Assembly (NCBI GenBank): GCA_004554165.1
Contig: SFNQ01000005.1
Span: 1-64,000, forward strand
Reading direction: 5' to 3'
DNA from: Clostridiales bacterium
GTDB lineage: Bacteria > Bacillota > Clostridia > Christensenellales > CAG-138
DNA: 64,000 nucleotides
Each line of letters starts with the position of its first letter. Within the stretch, counting starts at the first letter, position 1. A program made the translations under genes and the position numbers. Shown here one piece after another: positions 35,640 through 43,725 of this stretch. The notes beneath the pieces are model-generated. The model had not been told where the DNA came from. It did no database searches and saw only the letters and a program-made list of their open reading frames with translations.

Positions 35640-35985
35640 GCGAATCAGGAAAAAGTTTCGGATTTTGACATAGAGGGGCCATGCAGCCGGGCCGGGTTCC
35701 ATAAAACCGGAGGCCCGGCGCCGCCCGCTTTCGGAGCGCCGCCCCGCGGCCCGCGCCTCAGCCCGACCGCGCCCCCGGGATTCCCGCCGGCAAAAGCAGG
35801 CTGACCCGCCTTTTTTTGCAAGCTGGCGTGAATGTCCGCCCCTGTTCGGAAAAAGAGGGCCGCCGGGGAACATCAGAGGCAGACCGCCTGCAAAAAACGG
35901 GCCCTCCCCTGCAAAGTCCGAAAAAGTTTCGCGCTTTTTCAAAAACACGCTGCCGGAGCGGGCGTTATATGGTATAATTCGTGGT
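35640..35985. other. Intergenic region before pcrA with extended -10
   Basis: No gene was seen. GAAAAAGTTTCG occurs twice (about 35650 and 35920). The second copy forms the hairpin GAAAAAG/CTTTTTC (35920-35940). TATAAT at 35973-35978 preceded by TGG (extended -10) is the only good promoter element for pcrA. Confidence 0.5.
35973..35978 (+). promoter_or_regulatory. Extended -10 box of pcrA
   Basis: TGGTATAAT has no convincing -35. A start about 7 nt downstream would coincide with the first ATG (35986), giving a leaderless or nearly leaderless mRNA. ATG at 35998 would have a short leader containing GTGGA. Confidence 0.6.
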
Positions 35986-38232
35986 ATGAGTGGAAGTATG
36001 GACTTAACCAAGCTGAACGATCAGCAGCGCGCCGCCGTCACCTGTACGGAGGGGCCGCTTCTCGTGCTGGCGGGCGCGGGCAGCGGGAAAACCCGCGTGC
36101 TCACGCACCGCATCGCCTATCTCATCGGGGAGCGGCAGGTGTCGCCCCGGAGCATCCTCGCCCTTACCTTTACCAACAAAGCCGCCGGTGAAATGCGGGA
36201 GCGGGTCAGTGCGCTGGTGGGCCCCTCCGCCGCCGACATGTGGGTGATGACCTTTCACGCCTGCTGTGTGCGCATTCTCCGCCGCGAGATCGAGCAGCTC
36301 GGCTATGAGAAGGGCTTCGTTATCTACGACGACAGCGACCAGCAGACCGTGCTGCGGCATGTGATCGCAGACCTGAATCTCAACGAAAAGATCTATACCC
36401 CCCGCGGGCTGTCCTCGCAGTTCAGCGAGGCGAAGAACCGCTCGCTGGACCCGCTGGCCTTTCTGCGCGAGGGCTATGCCCCGCAGCAGGTAACGGACGC
36501 CTTCGTGCTCTACCAAAAGCGGCTCAAGCAGAACAATGCGCTGGATTTTGACGACCTGCTGCTCAAAACCCTGGAGCTGTTCCAACGATTTCCGGATACG
36601 CTTGCGCGCTACCGCGCCCGTTTTCAGTATATCCTGGTGGACGAGTATCAGGACACCAACATGGCGCAATACCATATCGTAAGGCTCCTGGCGGACGAGC
36701 ACCGCAACATCTGCGTTGTGGGCGACGACGATCAGAGCATCTACGGCTGGCGCGGCGCGGACATCCGCAACATTCTCGAGTTTGAAAAGGATTTTCCCGG
36801 CGCCACGGTCATCCGGCTTGAGCAGAACTACCGCTCCACCGAGCAGATTTTGAACGCCGCCAACTGCATCATCGCCAACAACCACGGCCGCAAGCCGAAA
36901 AAACTCTGGACCGCGCAGAAGGGCGGCGAGCCCGTGGCGCTGCGGGAGAACAACGACGAGCGGGACGAGGCGATGTACATCTGCAACCGGATCATCACCG
37001 ACACCCGCTACGCAGGCCGCGGCTACGACGACTTCGCCATCCTCTACCGCACGCATGCCCAGAGCCGCGTGCTTGAAATGTACCTCAAGAGCTTCGATAT
37101 CCCCTACCGGGTTTACGGCGGGCTCTCCTTCTTCCAGCGCGCGGAGGTCAAGGATATCCTCTGCTATCTCCGCCTGCTTGCCAATCCCAATGACGACGTG
37201 GCCTTCCTGCGGGTCATCAACACGCCAAAGCGCGGCCTTGGCGATGCGGCCATCGCCTTTTTGCAGGCCGCTGCCTCGGCAAAGGGCTGCCCGCTGTTTG
37301 TGGCGGCCATGACCGCCGCAGATTTGCCGCCGCGTTATGCGGCAAAGATAAAACAGTTCTGCGACACGATGGTGGCGGCCCACGGCACGCTGGGCATCTC
37401 CCCGCTTTCGGAGACCTCGGAGCTGCTGCTCGCCTCCATCGGTTACGACAATTACCTGCGCGATGACAAAAAGGAGAACTATGAAACCCGCGCCGAGATC
37501 GTCAGGGAGCTGCTGGGATACATTGCGGAGTTTGAAAGAGGCGTGGACGAAAACGAGTCCGACCCTCTGGAGGCTTTTTTGGAAAACGTGGCCCTGTTCA
37601 CCGCCACGGACCGGATGGACACAGCCCAGGGGCAGGTATCCCTCATGACGCTGCACAGCGCCAAGGGGCTGGAATTCCCCGTGGTCTTTCTCTGCGGTAT
37701 GGAGGACGGCCTCTTCCCCTCCTCCCAGTCCCGCTTCGACCCGGAACGCATGGAGGAGGAACGGCGGCTCTGCTATGTGGGCATCACCCGCGCGCGGGAG
37801 GAGCTGCGGCTGAGCTACGCCAGGCAGCGCATGCTCTACGGCAGGCTCGAACCCTCCCGTCCCTCGCCCTTTCTGGAGGAGCTTGCTCCGGCCCTGCCAG
37901 ATCAGCCGGCCCCCACACCGCAGCCCGCGCCGCGCAGGCCGGCGGCCGCGCAGCCGGCGCCGCCGCGGGATTTGCATACGCTCCGGCAGCCGCCGCAAGC
38001 GCCTCTCCGCTTCGATACGCCCCGGGTGCCGCAGCCGCCGCCTACCCCGCCAAAAGCCGCGCCCATCGCCGTGCAGGCGGGCCAGCGGGTCAGTCATAAA
38101 ACCTTCGGCAGGGGTACCGTGCGCTCCGTGGGCGGCAGCGGAGCGAACCAGATCGTCGAGATCGACTTTGACAACGGGCAGACGAAGAAGTTCGCCGCCG
38201 CCTACGCGCCCATCACCCGACTGGAGGACTGA
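35986..38232 (+). CDS. pcrA: ATP-dependent DNA helicase, UvrD/PcrA type
   Basis: This is a 748-residue superfamily 1A helicase that unwinds DNA 3' to 5' in repair and replication-fork clearance. Helicase motifs are LNDQQRAAV (Q motif), AGAGSGKTRVLTHRI, LTFTNKAAGEM, LVDEYQDTN, GDDDQSIYGWRGAD, LEQNYRS, VSLMTLHSAKGLEFPVVFL and YVGITRAREEL. A Pro/Ala-rich linker (about 640-690) leads to a C-terminal Tudor-like module, GQRVSHKTFGRGTVRSVGG, as in PcrA, which contacts RNA polymerase. It heads a plus-strand operon and ligA starts 4 bp after it. The exact start (35986 or 35998) is unsettled. Confidence 0.95.
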   Translation: MSGSMDLTKLNDQQRAAVTCTEGPLLVLAGAGSGKTRVLTHRIAYLIGERQVSPRSILALTFTNKAAGEMRERVSALVGPSAADMWVMTFHACCVRILRREIEQLGYEKGFVIYDDSDQQTVLRHVIADLNLNEKIYTPRGLSSQFSEAKNRSLDPLAFLREGYAPQQVTDAFVLYQKRLKQNNALDFDDLLLKTLELFQRFPDTLARYRARFQYILVDEYQDTNMAQYHIVRLLADEHRNICVVGDDDQSIYGWRGADIRNILEFEKDFPGATVIRLEQNYRSTEQILNAANCIIANNHGRKPKKLWTAQKGGEPVALRENNDERDEAMYICNRIITDTRYAGRGYDDFAILYRTHAQSRVLEMYLKSFDIPYRVYGGLSFFQRAEVKDILCYLRLLANPNDDVAFLRVINTPKRGLGDAAIAFLQAAASAKGCPLFVAAMTAADLPPRYAAKIKQFCDTMVAAHGTLGISPLSETSELLLASIGYDNYLRDDKKENYETRAEIVRELLGYIAEFERGVDENESDPLEAFLENVALFTATDRMDTAQGQVSLMTLHSAKGLEFPVVFLCGMEDGLFPSSQSRFDPERMEEERRLCYVGITRAREELRLSYARQRMLYGRLEPSRPSPFLEELAPALPDQPAPTPQPAPRRPAAAQPAPPRDLHTLRQPPQAPLRFDTPRVPQPPPTPPKAAPIAVQAGQRVSHKTFGRGTVRSVGGSGANQIVEIDFDNGQTKKFAAAYAPITRLED

Positions 38233-38236
38233 TGCT

Positions 38237-40201
38237 ATGACTAGACAGGAAGAGCTCGTGGCGCTGCTCAGGCGCTACGGCGCGGCCTACTATGAGGCCG
38301 ACGCGCCCGAGATTTCCGACGCGGAATACGACGCGCTTTACGACGAGCTGCTGGCGCTGGAAGCGGAGAGCGGCCTTGTGCTGCCCGATTCCCCCACAAG
38401 GCGCGTGGGCGGCGCGCCAAGAAAGGACTTTTTGCCGCACAGGCATCTTGCAAGGCTCTGGAGCATGGACAAGGTGCGCACGCCCGAGGCGCTCATGGAT
38501 TGGGAAAACCGCGTGCTGCGGCTTTCCGAGGGGCTGCCCCGGCCCACCTTTGCGCTGGAGTACAAATTTGACGGCCTGACCGTCAACCTGACCTATGAGA
38601 AGGGCCGCCTTGCCCTCGCCGCAACCCGCGGCAACGGCACGGTGGGCGAAACCATCACAGAACAGGTCAAAACCATTGCGGGTCTGCCGCAGACCATCCC
38701 CTTTACCGGACGCATGGAGGTGCAGGGTGAGTGCATCATGCGCCTGTCCGTCCTCGAGGAATTCAACAAAACCTCGGACGAGCCTCTGAAAAACGCCCGC
38801 AACGCCGCCGCGGGCGCGCTGCGCAACCTGGATCCCGCAGTGACGGCCAGCCGGCATTTGGACTGCTTCTGCTACAACGTGGGCTATATTGAGGGAAGGA
38901 CGCTGCACGACCAGAGGGAAATGCTGGATTTTCTGAGAGAGAACGGCTTTCCCGTCAGCCCCTACATCCGCTGGTGCGCAGGCGCTGCGGAGCTCATGCG
39001 ACAGATCCGGCAGGCAGAGCGGGAAAGGGATTCTCTGGATTTTCTCATTGACGGCATGGTCGTCAAGGTCACGGATTTTGCTCTGCGCGAGGCGCTGGGC
39101 GCGACGGAGAAATTTCCGCGCTGGGCTGTCGCCTACAAGTTTGCGGCGGAGGAAACCACCTCCGTGGTGGAGCGCGTTACATGGGAGGTGGGCCGCACGG
39201 GCAAGCTGACGCCGCTTGCGCATCTTGCTCCCGTGGAGCTTGCGGGCGCCACCATCCGCCGCGCCACGCTCAACAACTTCGACGATATCCGGAGAAAGCG
39301 CGTCGGCGTGGGCTCCCGGGTGTTTCTGCGCCGCAGCAACGACGTGATCCCGGAAATCCTCGGCAGCGTACCCGGGGACGCGCCCGGAGCAGCCATCGAA
39401 AAGCCTGTGGTCTGCCCCAGCTGCGGCGCCCACGTGGAGCAGCGCGGCGCACACCTGTACTGCACCAACTCCCTGTCCTGCCGCCCGCAGATCGTGGGCC
39501 GCATTGCGCACTATGCTTCGCGAAACGCCATGGACATAGAGCAGCTCAGCGAAAAGACCGCGGAGCAGCTGGTGGACAGCTTCGGCATCGCAACGATTCC
39601 GGAGCTCTACGAACTGACCGTGGAACGGCTGATGCCCCTGGAACGCTTTGGGCAGAAAAAGGCGCAAAACCTCGTTGATGCGCTGGAAGCCAGCAGGCGG
39701 CGGCCGCTGAGCGCCTTTCTGTTCGCGCTGGGCATCCCCAACGTGGGCGAAAAGACGGCAAAGGATCTGGCGCGCCGTTTCGGCACGCTTTCCCGGGTGC
39801 GGGAGGCTGCCCGGGAGGCGCTGCTGGCCATCGACGACGTGGGTGAGATTGTGGCGGACAGCGTACTGGGCTTTTTTTCCGACCCCTCCATTGCGGCGCA
39901 GGTGGACGCGCTGCTTGCCCACGGCGTCTCCCCTGCACCGGAGGCCGCCGCTGCCTCGGACAGCCCGATTGCGGGAAAGACGCTCGTTGTTACCGGCACG
40001 CTCCCCACGCTCAGCCGCCGGGACGCGGAGGCGCTGATTGAGCGCATGGGCGGCAGGGCCGCTGGCAGCGTCAGCAAAAAAACCGACTATGTGCTTGCGG
40101 GCGAAGCCGCCGGCAGCAAGCTGGACAGAGCGCAGGCGCTCGGCATTCCCATTCTGGATGAAGCGGCGTTCCTGGCGCTGATCGGAGAGAGCAACCAATG
40201 A
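38237..40201 (+). CDS. ligA: NAD-dependent DNA ligase
   Basis: This 654-residue ligase seals nicks in replication and repair. Domain Ia (1-65) binds NAD. The nucleotidyl-transfer domain has the adenylated Lys in EYKFDGLTVNL (about 105). The OB fold follows at about 310-390. The four-Cys zinc finger is CPSCGAHVEQRGAHLYC, then TNSLSC. Helix-hairpin-helix repeats span about 440-575 (LGIPNVGEKTAKDLA, IDDVGEIVADSV). A C-terminal BRCT domain begins near 580 (IAGKTLVVTGTLPTLSR). The ATG at 38237 uses GGAGG inside the end of pcrA. The stop overlaps the start of the next gene in ATGA. Confidence 0.96.
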   Translation: MTRQEELVALLRRYGAAYYEADAPEISDAEYDALYDELLALEAESGLVLPDSPTRRVGGAPRKDFLPHRHLARLWSMDKVRTPEALMDWENRVLRLSEGLPRPTFALEYKFDGLTVNLTYEKGRLALAATRGNGTVGETITEQVKTIAGLPQTIPFTGRMEVQGECIMRLSVLEEFNKTSDEPLKNARNAAAGALRNLDPAVTASRHLDCFCYNVGYIEGRTLHDQREMLDFLRENGFPVSPYIRWCAGAAELMRQIRQAERERDSLDFLIDGMVVKVTDFALREALGATEKFPRWAVAYKFAAEETTSVVERVTWEVGRTGKLTPLAHLAPVELAGATIRRATLNNFDDIRRKRVGVGSRVFLRRSNDVIPEILGSVPGDAPGAAIEKPVVCPSCGAHVEQRGAHLYCTNSLSCRPQIVGRIAHYASRNAMDIEQLSEKTAEQLVDSFGIATIPELYELTVERLMPLERFGQKKAQNLVDALEASRRRPLSAFLFALGIPNVGEKTAKDLARRFGTLSRVREAAREALLAIDDVGEIVADSVLGFFSDPSIAAQVDALLAHGVSPAPEAAAASDSPIAGKTLVVTGTLPTLSRRDAEALIERMGGRAAGSVSKKTDYVLAGEAAGSKLDRAQALGIPILDEAAFLALIGESNQ

Positions 40202-41172
40202 TGCGGCTTGGAAAACTGGACAACGACGAGCTGGAACGGCTCGTGCTGAAAAAATTCAAACGGACGCGGCCGGAATCTCTGGCCGTGCCGGAGATCGGCG
40301 TGGACTGCGCCGCGCTGGATCTGGGCGGAGATATCGCCGCGCTGTCCTGCGATCCCATCACCTCCGCCTCCCTTGCGCAGCTTGGCAGGCTTTCCGTTCA
40401 CGTAAGCTGCAACGACGCGGCCGCCGCGGGCGCGGAGCCCGTGGGCCTGCTGGTCACGCTCCTTGCGCCCCCCTCCATCTCGCAGGAGGACATTGGCCGC
40501 ATTGCGGACGACCTTGCCGCCGCCGCCCTTGACGCGGGCGTGGACGTGCTGGGCGGGCATACGGAGGTGACGGACGCCGTAACGCGGGCCGTAACCAACA
40601 CCACCGTGCTGGCGCGCATTCCCCGGGGCAGGATGCTCCCGGGCATGCAGCCCGGGGACGCCCTCGTTATGACAAAATGGGCGGCGCTGGAGGGCAGCGC
40701 CATCATCGCCGAGGATTTTCCCGCCGTCTTTTCCGCCCTCGATCCCGCCGTGCGGGAAACCGCGCTCTCCTTTGTCCGCCATCTCAGCGTGGTCCCGGAG
40801 GGGCGCTACGCCGCCGCCCACGGCGCCACCGCCATGCATGACGTTACGGAGGGCGGAATTCTGGGCGCCGCCTGGGAACTGGGCCATGCGGCAGGGCTTC
40901 GCGTTGTGCTTGACCCGGCGCGCGTTCCCATTCTGCCGGAAACCAGGGCCATCTGCCAGGCCGCCGGCATCGATCCGCTCCGCCTCATCAGCAGCGGCAG
41001 CATGCTCATCGCCTGCCCGGACGGGGAGGCCATGGTGCGCGGTCTTTCGCAGGAGGGAATCCCCGCCACGGTGGTGGGACATGCGGCGCCTTCCGGCCAG
41101 GGGCTGTATACGCCGCAGGGCGAAGCGCTGGCCCCACCAGGCGCAGATGAATTGTACCGCTTGTTTTCATAA
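40198..41172 (+). CDS. AIR synthase-related protein (HypE/ThiL-like fold)
   Basis: This 324-residue protein has the two-domain PurM-like fold. Features are an N-terminal Gly/Asp-rich ATP site (VPEIGVDCAALDLGG, SCDPIT), NDAAAAGAEPVGLLVTLL, DVLGGHTEVTDAV and a C-terminal MHDVTEGGILGAAWELGHAA. The closest named relatives are HypE, involved in hydrogenase cofactor maturation, and AIR synthase-like proteins of unknown substrate. No hydrogenase genes are present, so a hydrogenase role cannot be assumed. Two ATG codons in tandem start at 40198. The gene is translationally coupled to ligA. Confidence 0.8.
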   Translation: MMRLGKLDNDELERLVLKKFKRTRPESLAVPEIGVDCAALDLGGDIAALSCDPITSASLAQLGRLSVHVSCNDAAAAGAEPVGLLVTLLAPPSISQEDIGRIADDLAAAALDAGVDVLGGHTEVTDAVTRAVTNTTVLARIPRGRMLPGMQPGDALVMTKWAALEGSAIIAEDFPAVFSALDPAVRETALSFVRHLSVVPEGRYAAAHGATAMHDVTEGGILGAAWELGHAAGLRVVLDPARVPILPETRAICQAAGIDPLRLISSGSMLIACPDGEAMVRGLSQEGIPATVVGHAAPSGQGLYTPQGEALAPPGADELYRLFS

Positions 41173-41218
41173 GCGATTCATGCTAAGATAAATTGTTTCG
41201 ATTTGCGAGGTGACACGG

Positions 41219-42094
41219 ATGTACAGTATGACCGGCTACGGCCGCGGGACCGCGGCAGCCGACGGGCGCGAGCTGACCATTGAGCTCAAGTCCGTCAACC
41301 ACCGCTATCTGGACGTTTCCATGCGTCTGCCCCGCCATCTTCTTTTTCTTGAGGACGGGATTCGCGCCGGGCTTTCCGCCGCGCTTTCCCGCGGGCATGT
41401 GGACGTGTTTCTCAACTACCGCAACACGCGCTCGGACGCGCGCAGCGTCACCATCAACACGGGACTGCTGGAGGCCTATCTTTCCGCCGCCCATGAAGCC
41501 GGCGAGCGTTTCGGCCTCCGGGACGATCTGGGGCTTACCGCGGCGCTGCGGCTGCCGGACGTTACCGAGGTCTGCGAGGCGGACGAGGACCGGGATGCGG
41601 TGCTGGCCCTTTGCAGCGAGGCGCTCTCCTGCGCCATTGCCGCGCTGCGCGATATGCGCCGTCTCGAGGGCGAACGGCTCAAGGCGGACCTTGCTTCGCG
41701 CGTTGACGCGGTTTTCGGCCTTGCAGAAGAAATTGCCGCCCGCGCGCCGCTTGTCATCGAGGAATATCGGGCAAAATTGAACGAGCGCATTGAACAGCTC
41801 CTGGAAAAGACCGAGGTAGACCGCGCGCGGCTTGCCACGGAGGTTGCCCTCTTTGCGGACCGCGCCAGCATCGACGAGGAGATCGTGCGCCTGCGCAGCC
41901 ACGTTGCGCAGATGCGCCTGCTCTTTGAGGAAGGCGAGCCTGTGGGCCGCCGGATGGATTTTGTGGTACAGGAGATGAACCGCGAGTTCAATACCATCGG
42001 CAGCAAGGCCAACGACGGCGAGCTGACTGCCCGTGTGCTCAGCGGCAAGGCGGAGATTGAAAAGATCCGCGAACAGATTCAGAACATTGAATAG
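41219..42094 (+). CDS. YicC family endoribonuclease
   Basis: This 291-residue protein starts MYSMTGYGRG, the family hallmark, and continues IELKSVNHRYLDVSMRLPR. The C-terminal DUF1732-type half holds ATEVALFADRASIDEEIVRL, RSHVAQM, GRRMDFVVQEMNREFNTIGS and KANDGELT. YicC proteins are RNases acting on small RNAs in other bacteria. The ATG at 41219 has GAGGTGA 6 nt upstream and is preferred to a GTG three codons earlier. The family is regularly found before remA-gmk-rpoZ in Clostridia. Confidence 0.92.
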   Translation: MYSMTGYGRGTAAADGRELTIELKSVNHRYLDVSMRLPRHLLFLEDGIRAGLSAALSRGHVDVFLNYRNTRSDARSVTINTGLLEAYLSAAHEAGERFGLRDDLGLTAALRLPDVTEVCEADEDRDAVLALCSEALSCAIAALRDMRRLEGERLKADLASRVDAVFGLAEEIAARAPLVIEEYRAKLNERIEQLLEKTEVDRARLATEVALFADRASIDEEIVRLRSHVAQMRLLFEEGEPVGRRMDFVVQEMNREFNTIGSKANDGELTARVLSGKAEIEKIREQIQNIE

Positions 42095-42107
42095 GAGGCG
42101 CAGCCCT

Positions 42108-42365
42108 ATGGGATTCCGGCTTGTAAACATCGGCTTTGGCAACATCGTTTCCGCCGACCGTCTGATCGCCATCGTTAGCCCGGAAAGCGCGCCCATCAAG
42201 CGCATCGTGCAGGAAGCGCGGGAGGCCGGGCGGCTCATCGACGCCACCTGCGGGCGGCGCACCCGGGCCGTGGTCGTCACGGACAGCGACCACATCATTC
42301 TTTCCGCCATTCAGCCGGAAACCGTCGCCAACCGTCTTGACGCCTGCGACGGCGAGGACGAATAA
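42108..42365 (+). CDS. remA: RemA/DUF370 DNA-binding regulator
   Basis: This 85-residue protein begins MGFRLVNIGFGNIVSADRLI and contains APIKRIVQEAREAGRLIDAT, CGRRTRAVVV and SDHIILSAIQPETVANRL. RemA oligomerises into a DNA-wrapping ring and activates matrix and osmoprotection genes in Bacillus. AGGAGGCG precedes the ATG. The position between yicC and gmk is the usual one. Confidence 0.94.
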   Translation: MGFRLVNIGFGNIVSADRLIAIVSPESAPIKRIVQEAREAGRLIDATCGRRTRAVVVTDSDHIILSAIQPETVANRLDACDGEDE

Positions 42366-42401
42366 ACTTCAGGCAAGGCTTATTTGGGAGGGACATCTTT
42401 T

Positions 42402-43031
42402 ATGAAGCAATCGCGGGAAGGACTTCTCCTCGTTGTTTCCGGCCCCGCCGGCGTCGGCAAGGGCAGCATCGACGGCATTCTGCTGGAGCGGCACCGCAAC
42501 ATGCGGCTCTCCGTCTCCGCGACCACGCGCAGCCCGCGCCCCGGCGAGATCGACGGCGTTCACTACTTTTTTATCGACGAGGAGCGTTTTCGGCAGATGA
42601 TCGCGGAAAACGCCTTTCTCGAATACATGCAGGTATTCAACATGCATTACTACGGTACGCCCCGGGCCTACGTCGAGCAGGAGCTGCGGGCCGGGCATGA
42701 CGTGCTGCTGGAAATCGACGTTCAGGGCGCCATGCGCGTCAAGGAATCCTACCCGGACGCCGTGCTGGTTTTCGTGGCGCCGCCCTCCATGAGCGCGCTC
42801 AAGGAGCGCCTGATCGGCAGAAATACCGAGACCCCCGAACAGATCGAAAAGCGCTTTGCAACGGCCTATCAGGAGGTTCGCTGCATGAACCGTTACGATT
42901 ATATCGTCGTCAACGACGTGCTGGACGTGGCCGTGCGCCGCATGGAGCATATCATCAACGCCGAAAAGTGCCGCGCATCGCGCAATCAGGCCATTATCAA
43001 CGAATTTGCAGGAGGAAAAGACGAAATATGA
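42402..43031 (+). CDS. gmk: Guanylate kinase
   Basis: This 209-residue enzyme phosphorylates GMP to GDP. The P-loop is SGPAGVGKGSI. The GMP site is SVSATTRSPRPGEIDGVHYF, and EIDVQGAMRVKESYPD and LIGRNTETPEQIEKR are family segments. The ATG at 42402 has GGGAGGG 8 nt upstream. A TTG six codons earlier lies within that site. The stop overlaps the rpoZ start. Confidence 0.96.
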   Translation: MKQSREGLLLVVSGPAGVGKGSIDGILLERHRNMRLSVSATTRSPRPGEIDGVHYFFIDEERFRQMIAENAFLEYMQVFNMHYYGTPRAYVEQELRAGHDVLLEIDVQGAMRVKESYPDAVLVFVAPPSMSALKERLIGRNTETPEQIEKRFATAYQEVRCMNRYDYIVVNDVLDVAVRRMEHIINAEKCRASRNQAIINEFAGGKDEI

Positions 43032-43234
43032 TGAACCAGCCCTTGAATCAGCTTGTGGAAAAAGCGGGCGGATGCCGCTATATGCTTGTGACCGCCGTTG
43101 CCCAGCGCGCGCGGCAGCTGCAAAGCGATCCCGACAAGCTGGGCGACCGCAAGCCGGTCACCGTCGCCGTGGACGAACTCTATCACGACGAGCTGACGCT
43201 TGAGTACCCGAAGGAATACTACCAGAACAGCTGA
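43028..43234 (+). CDS. rpoZ: RNA polymerase omega subunit
   Basis: This is a 68-residue omega subunit: LVEKAGGCRYMLVTAVAQRA, ARQLQ, KPVTVAVDELYHDELTLEY. It aids assembly of the beta' subunit into RNA polymerase. Two tandem ATG codons occur at 43028 and 43031. The first overlaps the gmk stop, and AGGAGG lies 12 or 15 nt upstream. Confidence 0.93.
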   Translation: MMNQPLNQLVEKAGGCRYMLVTAVAQRARQLQSDPDKLGDRKPVTVAVDELYHDELTLEYPKEYYQNS

Positions 43235-43725
43235 TTTTTTTGGAATTCAGCCCGGAGGAACCTGGCGGGAAGTCCATACGCGCGGGCGCGGCGCCACAAA
43301 AACAGTCCTCCCGTCTTTTGGGGATTTACGGTTCTGCCGGAAATGCCTTTTGCTTTTCAGGCGGCAAGACCCCGCAAAAAGCGGCCTCACAGGGGCGGGA
43401 TGGTCGAAACGGCGGCAGGGGCCACGGTATAAGCCCGGCGCCGAAAATGCCGATTCGGATCCGGCGGTATCCGCCAGTCCGGATCAGGCTCCTTGTTGAG
43501 GCTGCAAGCCTCATGGGGGGATTCGGCAGGCGGCGAAGTACCCGCGCCGGAAGGCCTTCGATTCTGGCGCATATTCCCGCAGGGCCGGCGTTCGCTTTAG
43601 GGGTTGCGGCCCCGCTTCGCCCAGTTTTTTCGACCGGCTGAGCCCGCGCATGCGGGCTGTCGTCGGTTTTGGGGGAATGCGCCGGACGCCCGCGCTGCAA
43701 ACCGTTGCGGAAAGGGGGATTGGAA
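43235..43725. other. Gap where coaBC would be expected; no gene seen
   Basis: In many Firmicutes the order is gmk-rpoZ-coaBC-priA. Here about 490 bp of GC-rich DNA without a credible frame separates rpoZ and priA. No flavoprotein or pantothenoylcysteine motif could be recognised in six frames. Confidence 0.6.
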
